Shown: one piece after another, positions 1-6,077 of the stretch
How the letters are laid out: the number at the start of each line of letters is the position of its first letter
How positions within the stretch are numbered: position 1 is the first letter of the stretch
From: Gammaproteobacteria bacterium
GTDB taxonomy: Bacteria > Pseudomonadota > Gammaproteobacteria > PS1 > Pseudothioglobaceae
DNA length: 7,366 bases
NCBI GenBank assembly: GCA_015658965.1
Contig: DQNX01000064.1
Span: 1-7,366 of the forward strand
Direction: 5' to 3'
Position numbers and translations under genes: made by a program
The notes under the pieces: generated by a model
Told to the model about the DNA's origin: nothing
The model's database searches: none
The model's input: only the letters and a program-made list of their open reading frames with translations

Positions 1-680
1 TCAAGATCTTCTAATCGATCAATTAGTTTCATAAATTTTTCCGCATCACCCAGATTAAGCTCAACGCGAGTGGCGGGCTCCATGGTTACTTCAGCATGGC
101 TTGATTCAAGTCCAGCATCAGTCAGTGCGTCTTTTACGGTAAAGAAATCTTCGGGCGTGGTAATAACATCAATCGAACCATCGTCATTACTAATGATATC
201 TTGTGCACCCGCATCGAGTGCCACTTCCATAATTTGATCTTCATCACCAGATGCAAAACTGATAAAACCTTGTTTGTTAAATAAGTAGGCTACTGAGCCA
301 TCGGTGCCTAAGTTGCCACCATGCTTGGTGAATGCATGACGCACATCAGCCACCGTGCGGTTGCGATTGTCAGTTAAGGTGTCGACCATGATTGCCGTAC
401 CACCTAAACCGTAACCTTCATAACGAACTTCATCATAATTTTCGCCATCTAGGTCGCCCGATCCACGTTTAACAGCGCTTTCAATGGTGTCACGTTTCAT
501 GTTGGCGGCCAAAGCTTTGTCGATGACCATTCGCAGGCTTGGGTTATTTTCTATAACACTACCACCCGCTTTGGCAGCAATCACAATTTCCTTAATTAGC
601 TTGGTAAATACCTTTCCACGCTTGGCATCTTGTGCGCCTTTTCGGTGTTGAATGTTGTGCCATTTAGAATGTCCTGCCAT
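1..680 (-). CDS. yebC: YebC/PmpR (TACO1) family protein, partial (C-terminus cut by window edge)
   Basis: Translating the minus strand from the ATG at 680 gives 226 residues before the window ends; the E. coli homologue has about 246, so only the last 20 or so are missing. The N-terminus MAGHSKW (1-7), the basic stretch QHRKGAQDAKRGK (11-23), DNRNRTVADVRHAF (104-117) and GGNLGTDGSVAYLF (121-134) are hallmarks of the family. Members were described as DNA-binding regulators (PmpR of Pseudomonas); newer work on YebC and on the mitochondrial homologue TACO1 supports a ribosome-associated role helping translation of difficult, proline-rich stretches. The protein should be cytoplasmic. It is the last visible gene of the minus-strand block, 42 bases after nadA, and has its own GGAGA ribosome site 8 bases before the ATG. 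In E. coli and Pseudomonas yebC lies between aspS and ruvC, so ruvC may follow beyond the left edge (inference). Confidence 0.95.
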   Translation of the reverse strand, partial: MAGHSKWHNIQHRKGAQDAKRGKVFTKLIKEIVIAAKAGGSVIENNPSLRMVIDKALAANMKRDTIESAVKRGSGDLDGENYDEVRYEGYGLGGTAIMVDTLTDNRNRTVADVRHAFTKHGGNLGTDGSVAYLFNKQGFISFASGDEDQIMEVALDAGAQDIISNDDGSIDVITTPEDFFTVKDALTDAGLESSHAEVTMEPATRVELNLGDAEKFMKLIDRLEDL

Positions 681-688
681 GTTCGATG

Positions 689-693
689 TCTCC
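689..693 (-). promoter_or_regulatory. Ribosome binding site of yebC
   Basis: The minus strand reads GGAGA, followed by 8 bases and the ATG at 680. It lies in the 42-base nadA-yebC gap, in which I see no hairpin and no convincing promoter. The site supports this ATG, which also begins the canonical MAGHSKW. Confidence 0.6.
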
Positions 694-722
694 GAGAATA
701 TGAGTAATTGAGATTTTACCTT

Positions 723-1670
723 TTATGCAGTAAAGTCGAGTAATTTTTGTATGGATTGTTGTGCTTTTTTAGCAACACTGGCTTCAATCAGTATTTCATT
801 TTTACCAGTTTTTAAAGTGTCAAGACAATTGTCCAAAGTATTCATTGCCATCCATTCGCAATGAGCACAAGATTCACAATCCGCACCTACGCCCATGGTA
901 GGGGCTTCAATCAGTTTTTTATGTGGTGCCACCTCGTGCATTTTATGAAAAATACCATTATCGGTTGCAACAATAAAAGTCTGCTCTTCTCTGTCTCTCA
1001 CAGCGTTAATTAGTGCGGTGGTAGAGCCAACAACATCGGCTAAATTAACCACTGCCTGAGGAGATTCTGGGTGTACCAACACGCCCGCTTCAGGGTGAAT
1101 TAATTTAAGCGCTTCCAATGCATCTGCTTTAAAACGCTCGTGCACCACACAAGAGCCTTGCCATAAGAGCATATCAGCACCTGTTTGCGTTTGCACGTAG
1201 TTACCCAAGTGCTTATCAGGCGCCCAAAGAATTTTTTCACCTTGTTCATGCAAATGTTTGACAACCGTTAGTGCGCTACCCGAAGTGACTACCCAATCGG
1301 CTCTGGCTTTAACGGCGGCTGAAGTGTTGGCATACACCACAACTTTTCGATCCGCGTGTTGATCACAAAATTTAGAAAATTCATCAATAGGGCAGTCCTC
1401 ATCCAAAGAGCAAGTGGCGCCTTCATCGAGTACTAGAATAGTTTTTTCAGGGGATAGAATTTTAGCCGTCTCACCCATAAACTTAACCCCGGCAACGATA
1501 ATCGTGTCTGCATCGCAATTTTGTCCAAAGCGCGCCATCTCTAATGAATCAGAAACAATACCACCGCTTTCTTCAGCCAAGGTTTGTAAGTCACCACTGA
1601 CGTAATAGTGCGCAACCAACACAGCATTGCGAGCTTTGAGTTCGGTTTTTATTTGATCTTGAATCGACAC
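723..1670 (-). CDS. nadA: Quinolinate synthase A, [4Fe-4S] enzyme of NAD biosynthesis
   Basis: NadA condenses iminoaspartate (from the aspartate oxidase NadB) with dihydroxyacetone phosphate to form quinolinate, the first committed pyridine precursor of de novo NAD synthesis, in the cytoplasm. The 315 residues cover the whole fold. Cys87, Cys174 and Cys271 lie exactly 26 positions before the E. coli cluster ligands Cys113, Cys200 and Cys297. The last belongs to the CESCAHC motif (265-271), followed by WMAMN. Other conserved segments are AHYY (20-23), SDSLEMARF (40-48), ANTSA (114-118), PDKHLG (151-156), HPESP (200-204) and TDNGI (236-240). The start is GTG: the only codons between it and the preceding in-frame stop are ACG, AAT and AGC, and the next Met is at 45, past the essential HYY. 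E. coli NadA has a longer N-terminus, absent here. No ribosome site precedes the GTG, and the gene starts 9 bases after the aspS stop, so translation probably depends on aspS. Confidence 0.97.
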   Translation of the reverse strand: MSIQDQIKTELKARNAVLVAHYYVSGDLQTLAEESGGIVSDSLEMARFGQNCDADTIIVAGVKFMGETAKILSPEKTILVLDEGATCSLDEDCPIDEFSKFCDQHADRKVVVYANTSAAVKARADWVVTSGSALTVVKHLHEQGEKILWAPDKHLGNYVQTQTGADMLLWQGSCVVHERFKADALEALKLIHPEAGVLVHPESPQAVVNLADVVGSTTALINAVRDREEQTFIVATDNGIFHKMHEVAPHKKLIEAPTMGVGADCESCAHCEWMAMNTLDNCLDTLKTGKNEILIEASVAKKAQQSIQKLLDFTA

Positions 1671-1679
1671 GCTATTCGT

Positions 1680-3431
1680 TTAATCTTTTTCTGGCAAGCT
1701 CACTTTAACACTCAGCTCTCTTAAGACTTTTCTTGGTACACTGGCAGGTGCATCCGTTAATAAACAAGCAGCCGTTTGAGTTTTAGGGAAGGCAATAACT
1801 TCTCGAATTGAATCTACACCTGCCATAATCATGACTAAACGATCTAAACCAAAAGCCATACCCCCATGAGGAGGGCAACCATACTCAAGCGCATCCAATA
1901 GGAAGCCAAATTTATCCCTAGCCTCATCATCAGAAATACCCAATAGCTTTAATACGGTTTGTTGCATTTCAACTTGATGAATACGAATAGAACCACCCCC
2001 CACTTCAGAGCCGTTAATAACCAAGTCATAAGCGCGAGAAAGCGCTGTATCAGCCGTTTTTTCTAGTGTTTTAGCATCGACACTTGGCGCGGTAAATGGG
2101 TGATGAATTGCACTTAAAGAGCCATCATCTTCCGCATCAAACATTGGGAAATCGATTACCCAAATTGGTGCCCATGGCTTGTCAAATAGGTCTAAATCTT
2201 TGGCGAGTTGTTCACGCAAGTTGCCTAATGCTTCATTCACAATTTTGGTTTTATCAGCGCCAAAGAAGATGATATCGCCCGTTTGTGCGCCCGTCATTTC
2301 AATAACTTTATTGGTTACTTCATCGCCTAAGAATTTCAAAATTGGAGAGGCAGGGCCCTCTTCATTAAGCTTAATGTAAGCCAAGCCTTTGGCGCCGTAA
2401 ATACTGACGTATTTGGTGTACTTATCAATTTGTTTACGACTGATGGATGCACCACCCGGTACGCGCAAGGCAGCAACACGCGAGCCATCACTGCTGGCAG
2501 GGCCAGAAAACACTTTAAAGTCAACCCCTTGCATCAGCTCATCCATATCAGTTATTTGCATGGGAATACGCATGTCAGGGCGATCAACCCCATATAAGTG
2601 CATGGCGTCTGCATAAGTAATGCTTGGGAATTTGTCAGGCAGTTCAACATCAATCACAGACTTAAACATGCCGCGTGTCATTTCTTCCATCATTGCCATG
2701 ATTTCATCTTCATTCATAAACGAAGTTTCAACATCAAGCTGGGTAAATTCTGGCTGGCGATCGGCGCGTAGATCTTCATCTCTAAAACATTTAACAATTT
2801 GGTAGTAGCGTTCAAAGCCCGACATCATTAGTAATTGTTTAAACAATTGCGGCGATTGCGGCAAAGCAAAAAACTCACCCGGATGGGTACGTGAAGGCAC
2901 TAAATAGTCACGCGCACCTTCGGGGGTTGCCTTGGTTAAGAAAGGTGTTTCTATATCCAAAAAATCGTTACCATCCATGAATTCACGCATAAAGTGCGTG
3001 ACCTTTGAACGCAAGCGCAAGCGTTGTTGCATTTCATCGCGACGTAAGTCTAAGTAACGATACTTAAGGCGTACCTCTTCTGAGGTATCAGTAGAATCAA
3101 TTTGAAAAGGAATCGGTTTAGAAGTGTTGAGAATCTCAATTTTTTGAGCGACAATTTCAATCTCACCGGTGGCTAATTTTGGATTCGCTAAGCCTTCACC
3201 TCGAGCAATAACCTGACCGGTAATTTTTAAGACGAATTCATTGCGAATAGACTCGGCCAATGTGAAATCAGCATTGTCAGGGTTGATCACCACTTGGGCA
3301 ATACCGCGCTTATCACGCATGTCTAAAAAGATCACACCACCATGATCACGACGACGATTTACCCAACCACACAGTTCAACCTGTTGGTCGATGTTATCTT
3401 TGTTTAATTCACCACAATAATGCGTTCTCAT
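1680..3431 (-). CDS. aspS: Aspartyl-tRNA synthetase, predicted non-discriminating (Asp/Asn)
   Basis: This cytoplasmic class II synthetase charges tRNA with aspartate. With the start at 3431 it has 583 residues (E. coli 590) and begins MRTHYCGELN, like the E. coli protein. An in-frame ATG at 3464 would add 11 residues and overlap the upstream gene; it was rejected because AAGGA lies 6 bases before 3431. Order: N-terminal OB-fold anticodon domain (about 1-105, with CGWVNRRRD at 21-29), class II catalytic core (LKYRYLDLRR 122-131, ATPEGARDYLVPSR 168-181, motif 2 around CFRDEDLRADRQPEFTQ 215-231), inserted GAD-type domain (about 285-420) and motif 3 (GGMAFGLDRL 523-532). His30 and Gly80 align with His31 and Gly82 of the P. 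aeruginosa enzyme, which also aspartylates tRNA(Asn); E. coli has Leu and Lys there. If so, the cell needs the GatCAB amidotransferase to make Asn-tRNA. DUF502 lies 13 bases upstream and nadA 9 bases downstream. Confidence 0.98.
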   Translation of the reverse strand: MRTHYCGELNKDNIDQQVELCGWVNRRRDHGGVIFLDMRDKRGIAQVVINPDNADFTLAESIRNEFVLKITGQVIARGEGLANPKLATGEIEIVAQKIEILNTSKPIPFQIDSTDTSEEVRLKYRYLDLRRDEMQQRLRLRSKVTHFMREFMDGNDFLDIETPFLTKATPEGARDYLVPSRTHPGEFFALPQSPQLFKQLLMMSGFERYYQIVKCFRDEDLRADRQPEFTQLDVETSFMNEDEIMAMMEEMTRGMFKSVIDVELPDKFPSITYADAMHLYGVDRPDMRIPMQITDMDELMQGVDFKVFSGPASSDGSRVAALRVPGGASISRKQIDKYTKYVSIYGAKGLAYIKLNEEGPASPILKFLGDEVTNKVIEMTGAQTGDIIFFGADKTKIVNEALGNLREQLAKDLDLFDKPWAPIWVIDFPMFDAEDDGSLSAIHHPFTAPSVDAKTLEKTADTALSRAYDLVINGSEVGGGSIRIHQVEMQQTVLKLLGISDDEARDKFGFLLDALEYGCPPHGGMAFGLDRLVMIMAGVDSIREVIAFPKTQTAACLLTDAPASVPRKVLRELSVKVSLPEKD

Positions 3432-3437
3432 AGTTTG

Positions 3438-3442
3438 TCCTT
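3438..3442 (-). promoter_or_regulatory. Ribosome binding site that fixes the aspS start
   Basis: The minus strand reads AAGGA, then 6 bases, then the ATG at 3431. It lies in the 13-base gap after the DUF502 stop. It decides for the shorter protein beginning MRTHYC over the 11-residue extension starting at 3464. Confidence 0.8.
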
Positions 3443-3444
3443 GT

Positions 3445-4047
3445 TTAATTTGGTGCAACAACACCTGTAGAAATAATCAGTTTAAATGCATCGTCGACAC
3501 TCATGTCCAGTTCAATCACATCGTCTTTTGGCAACATAATAAAGAATCCGGAAGTTGGATTTGGCGTGGTTGGTACGTAAATATTTATAATCTCTTCGCC
3601 AATTTTTTTCTCAACTTCACCACGGTAATTACCTGTTTGAAAGGCAATGGTCCATAGGCCTCGGCGTGGGTATTCGATCAATACTGCTTTTTTAAAGCTA
3701 TCGCCAGAAGAGCTTAAAACCGTATCTGAAAGTTGTTTAAGGGCTTTGTAGATACCCCTAAAACCTGGGATTTTATGGAGAAATTTTTCCCATAAACTGA
3801 CCAATTTTCTACCGATAAAATTACTGACTAAAGCGCCCGTAATTACAATAATTAATATTACCCAAACAATACCAGACCCAGGAATTGCATCGCCTAAATT
3901 AAATAATTTCTCAGGTAGGTATTCTGGTGGGACGATGTCATTAATCAATTCTAAAAAGAATTTAATGACGACAATGCTTAGCCCTAATGGGATCCAAAAA
4001 AGTAGACCAGAAATAAAATAGTTTCTAAGGTTTTTCAAAAGTGTCAA
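3445..4047 (-). CDS. DUF502 family inner-membrane protein
   Basis: This 200-residue protein matches the widespread DUF502 membrane family, whose function is not established to my knowledge. Two hydrophobic helices are visible, about 10-33 (with IPLGLSIVV) and about 58-78 (GIVWVILIIVITGALV). A soluble C-terminal part follows with the family signatures IPGFRGIYKALKQ (93-105), VPTTPNPTSGF (158-168) and MSVDDAFKLIISTGVV (182-197). Two helices suggest an inner-membrane anchor with both termini on one side. DUF502 genes are found next to aspS in other gammaproteobacteria, and aspS follows here after 13 bases, but no mechanistic link is known. The start is a TTG at 4047 with no convincing ribosome site; an in-frame TAA lies only 15 bases upstream of it, with ATT as the only other start-like codon between, and a second TTG lies at 4038. 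The exact N-terminus is therefore uncertain by a few residues. Confidence 0.92.
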   Translation of the reverse strand: MTLLKNLRNYFISGLLFWIPLGLSIVVIKFFLELINDIVPPEYLPEKLFNLGDAIPGSGIVWVILIIVITGALVSNFIGRKLVSLWEKFLHKIPGFRGIYKALKQLSDTVLSSSGDSFKKAVLIEYPRRGLWTIAFQTGNYRGEVEKKIGEEIINIYVPTTPNPTSGFFIMLPKDDVIELDMSVDDAFKLIISTGVVAPN

Positions 4048-4072
4048 TAACCAACCAATTTAATAGAAGATT

Positions 4073-4081
4073 ATTTTAGCA
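4073..4081 (-). promoter_or_regulatory. Possible internal promoter (extended -10) before the DUF502 gene
   Basis: The minus strand reads TGCTAAAAT, an extended -10 box (TGn followed by a 5/6 match to TATAAT), in the 48-base gap after map. Transcription would start near 4066, about 19 bases before the TTG start. I find no good -35 at 16-18 bases, so this rests on the extended -10 alone. It could let DUF502, aspS, nadA and yebC be expressed independently of the heat-shock promoter of htpX. The remainder of the gap shows no hairpin. Confidence 0.3.
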
Positions 4082-4095
4082 TAGTGAGCATGGTT

Positions 4096-4872
4096 TTATA
4101 TCGACTCTTCCTCGCGAAGTGTAAGTATTTCGTAACCCTCATTCGTGACCAAAATTGTATGCTCCCATTGTGCAGAAAGTGAACGGTCTTTAGTGGTAAC
4201 AGTCCAACCATCAATCTTAGAAGTGGCGACTTCAAATCCGCCCAGATTAATCATTGGCTCAATGGTAAAGGTCATACCGGCTTCAAGAATCGGGCTATTG
4301 GTAACATTGCCATCATCGTAATGGATCACTTGCGGTTCGGTATGAAATTTTAAGCCAATGCCATGACCACAATAATCACGTACTACAGAGCAATTGTTTT
4401 GGGTGGTGTGTGCGCCAATTGCCTTGCCAATTTCACCTAAATGAGCACCTGGTTTGACTTGTTGAATGCCAATGTACATGCATTCTTGTGCAATTCTACA
4501 AATACGTTGGGCTTTAACACTGGCCTTGCCAATAATAAACATCTTCGAGGTGTCACCGTGGTAGCCGTCTTTAATCACAGTAATATCTATGTTGACAATA
4601 TCGCCTTTTTTAAGGGTTTTGTCTGCAGGAATACCATGACAAACAACATTATTAACGCTGGTACAAATTGATTTTGGAAAACCATGATAATTAAGTGGCG
4701 CAGGAATGGCATCCTGCACATTGACAATATAATCATGGCAAATTTTATCAAGTTCATCGGTGCTAATACCGGCCTTTACATGCGGCGCAATCATGTCCAA
4801 AACATCAGCGGCTAAGCGCCCAGCTGTGCGCATTTTTGTTATCTCATCAGTGGATTTAATATCAATGGCCAT
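4096..4872 (-). CDS. map: Methionine aminopeptidase, type I
   Basis: This cytoplasmic metallo-enzyme removes the initiator Met from new proteins when residue 2 is small, after deformylation. The 258 residues match the E. coli type I enzyme (264) end to end, without the N-terminal zinc-finger or linker extensions of other subclasses. All metal ligands of the pita-bread fold are present: Asp96 (NIDITV), Asp107 (HGDTSKMF), His170 (CGHGIG), Glu205 (FTIEPM) and Glu237 (QWEHTI). The substrate-side histidines His79 (VCHGIP) and His177 (FHTEPQ) are there too. The ATG at 4872 is preceded by AAGGA at 5-base spacing, and that site abuts the htpX stop codon: stop, two bases, ATG. Translation is therefore very likely coupled to htpX, and both share its heat-shock promoter. 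DUF502 follows after 48 bases. Confidence 0.98.
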   Translation of the reverse strand: MAIDIKSTDEITKMRTAGRLAADVLDMIAPHVKAGISTDELDKICHDYIVNVQDAIPAPLNYHGFPKSICTSVNNVVCHGIPADKTLKKGDIVNIDITVIKDGYHGDTSKMFIIGKASVKAQRICRIAQECMYIGIQQVKPGAHLGEIGKAIGAHTTQNNCSVVRDYCGHGIGLKFHTEPQVIHYDDGNVTNSPILEAGMTFTIEPMINLGGFEVATSKIDGWTVTTKDRSLSAQWEHTILVTNEGYEILTLREEESI

Positions 4873-4874
4873 GG

Positions 4875-5762
4875 TTATCCTTGTGCTTTTACACGAGCCT
4901 CTAAAGCGGCGATGCGGTCTTCAATCGGCGGATGCGAAGAAAACCACGAAGCAAAGCCTTTTTTATCGTTAATACCAAAAGCCGCCATTTGCTCTGGCAG
5001 CGCTTGCGGCTCTACTTGGCCAAGGCGTTTTAAAGCGCCAATCATATTTTGATGACCTGCTAAATCAGCGCCACCAGTATCGGCTACAAATTCACGCTTT
5101 CTAGAGACGTACATCACAATGGTGGAAGCCAAAATTGATAGAACGATTTGAGCAAACAATGTGGTAATAAAATAACCAATACCATGTCCGCGTTGATTTT
5201 TTAGAATAACACGGTCCACAAAATGTCCAATCACTCGTGAGAAGAAAATTACAAAGGTGTTGACCACACCCTGAATCAGAGTTAGTGTCACCATATCGCC
5301 ATTCGCTACATGGCTCATTTCATGGCCAACGACCGACTCAATTTCACCACGGTTCATGCCATCAAGCAAGCCTTGAGATACCGCAACCAGCGCTTTGTTT
5401 TTGCTTGCGCCAGTGGCAAATGCATTCATTGAGGTCGATGGAAAAACAGCCACTTCCGGTGGACGAACGCCCACAATTTTCGCTTGTTTTTCAACCGTTT
5501 CCATCAGCCATTTTTCAAGATTAGTGCTGGGTGATTCAATCACCACGGCGCCCGTCATGCGTTTTGCCATCCACTTGGAAATTGCCAGCGATATAAACGC
5601 ACCACCGAAGCCAAACACCGCTGAGAAAATCAACAAAGCGTTAAGATCAAGATCTGAGCCATTCTCTTTTAAAATCCCTTCAACACCTAATAGCCTAAGG
5701 GTGATACTCAGCAAAACAATAATGGCGATATTGGTTGCTAAAAATAAAAATACTCTACGCAT
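4875..5762 (-). CDS. htpX: Membrane zinc metalloprotease HtpX (M48B)
   Basis: HtpX is an inner-membrane protease with a cytoplasmic active site; it clears misfolded membrane proteins, partly redundantly with FtsH. The 295 residues match E. coli HtpX (293) in length and layout: N-terminal helices at about 3-25 and 41-64, a conserved loop with SMNAFATG (111-118), the zinc motif HEMSH (147-151; His147 and His151 bind zinc, Glu148 is the general base), two more helices at about 158-178 and 197-219, the third zinc ligand Glu224 in REFVAD, and the C-terminal HPPIEDRI (277-284). No key residue is missing. The ATG at 5762 has AAAGGA 5 bases upstream. A strong sigma-32 promoter match lies 36-64 bases before the start, consistent with htpX belonging to the heat-shock regulon of E. 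coli. It is the first gene of the minus-strand block, two bases before map. Confidence 0.98.
   Translation of the reverse strand: MRRVFLFLATNIAIIVLLSITLRLLGVEGILKENGSDLDLNALLIFSAVFGFGGAFISLAISKWMAKRMTGAVVIESPSTNLEKWLMETVEKQAKIVGVRPPEVAVFPSTSMNAFATGASKNKALVAVSQGLLDGMNRGEIESVVGHEMSHVANGDMVTLTLIQGVVNTFVIFFSRVIGHFVDRVILKNQRGHGIGYFITTLFAQIVLSILASTIVMYVSRKREFVADTGGADLAGHQNMIGALKRLGQVEPQALPEQMAAFGINDKKGFASWFSSHPPIEDRIAALEARVKAQG
4878..4882 (-). promoter_or_regulatory. Ribosome binding site of map, inside the end of htpX
   Basis: The minus strand reads AAGGA, then the htpX stop TAA, two bases, and the map ATG at 4872. The site lies within the last htpX codons, so a ribosome finishing htpX ends on the map initiation site. 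This is the classic arrangement for translational coupling. Confidence 0.8.
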
Positions 5763-5767
5763 TGGAT

Positions 5768-5773
5768 TCCTTT
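5768..5773 (-). promoter_or_regulatory. Ribosome binding site of htpX
   Basis: The minus strand reads AAAGGA, then 5 bases, then the ATG at 5762. Its core and spacing are near ideal and match those of map and aspS. Confidence 0.8.
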
Positions 5774-5797
5774 AAATTAATAATGTAAGTGTGTATT

Positions 5798-5826
5798 AAG
5801 TGGGGATATTATCATCTAGATTCAAG
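5798..5826 (-). promoter_or_regulatory. Sigma-32 (RpoH) heat-shock promoter of htpX
   Basis: On the minus strand CTTGAAT (5826-5820) is followed by 14 bases and CCCCACTT (5805-5798). The E. coli sigma-32 consensus is CTTGAAA, about 13-15 bases, CCCCATnT. The -35 matches 6 of 7, and in the -10 only the sixth base differs. Transcription would begin near 5791, giving a leader of about 28 bases containing the AAAGGA site. htpX is a known sigma-32 target in E. coli, so sequence and family knowledge agree. The element lies between two divergent genes; its -35 end is 10 bases from the -10 box of the plus-strand lipoprotein gene. Confidence 0.75.
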
Positions 5827-5836
5827 TCTATTGGGT

Positions 5837-5842
5837 TACAAT
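5837..5842 (+). promoter_or_regulatory. Putative -10 box of the small lipoprotein gene (leaderless?)
   Basis: TACAAT (5 of 6 to TATAAT) ends 7 bases before the ATG at 5850, so transcription would begin at or next to the start codon. There is no ribosome binding site between it and the ATG. I find no good -35 at 16-18 bases. Inference only. Confidence 0.4.
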
Positions 5843-5849
5843 AACTCTA

Positions 5850-6077
5850 ATGATTAAAATTTTTGCCTTATTACTGGTGCTATTAACAAGCTGTGAAGAT
5901 CAGAAGAATGATCAAAATGGGGTTGTTAAAGACACCAGTGAGCCGGTTATGCAAAAGCATAAGCACCCACTTGGCACTGATGATCCAGCTATCTGCGCAA
6001 ATTTAAGCGTTGCCGAATGTTTGACCATTATTATTCCTGCTATTTGGGATCTTGAAGTTGAGCGTGATTGCTCTTAG
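5850..6077 (+). CDS. Small predicted lipoprotein of unknown function
   Basis: I do not recognise this 75-residue protein. It starts with a short signal peptide, one Lys at position 3 followed by the hydrophobic run IFALLLVLL, and a lipobox LTSC with the lipidated residue at Cys15. The mature part is only 61 residues: a polar, charged linker (16-35, many Asp, Glu, Lys, Asn), KHKHP (36-40), then a more compact end with Cys49, Cys57 and Cys74 and the hydrophobic stretch LTIIIPAIW (59-67). Residues after the lipid Cys are Glu-Asp, which does not settle inner versus outer membrane. Beyond the lipid Cys an odd number (three) remains, so at most one internal disulfide. No ribosome site precedes the ATG, but a -10-like TACAAT lies 7 bases upstream. 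It is divergent from htpX and its stop overlaps that of the convergent pseudouridine synthase gene. Coding looks real because the signal peptide and lipobox fall in place and no other gene covers the interval. Confidence 0.75.
   Translation: MIKIFALLLVLLTSCEDQKNDQNGVVKDTSEPVMQKHKHPLGTDDPAICANLSVAECLTIIIPAIWDLEVERDCS

Noticed and set aside
681..722. Promoter or terminator in the nadA-yebC gap
   Set aside because: There is no hairpin and no -35/-10 pair; only the yebC ribosome site is supportable.
3432..3464. 11-residue N-terminal extension of AspRS starting at 3464
   Set aside because: It overlaps the DUF502 gene, has no counterpart in the E. coli or Pseudomonas protein, and the ATG at 3431 has an ideal AAGGA site and begins the canonical MRTxYCG.
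5395..5775. 126-codon open frame on the plus strand antisense to htpX
   Set aside because: It is fully covered by the well-supported htpX gene, shows no recognisable domain and no ribosome site; it is a reading-frame shadow.
6059..6077. GAGC-GTGATT-GCTC hairpin at the end of the lipoprotein gene as a terminator
   Set aside because: The stem has only four pairs and no T-run follows; it is too weak for intrinsic termination.
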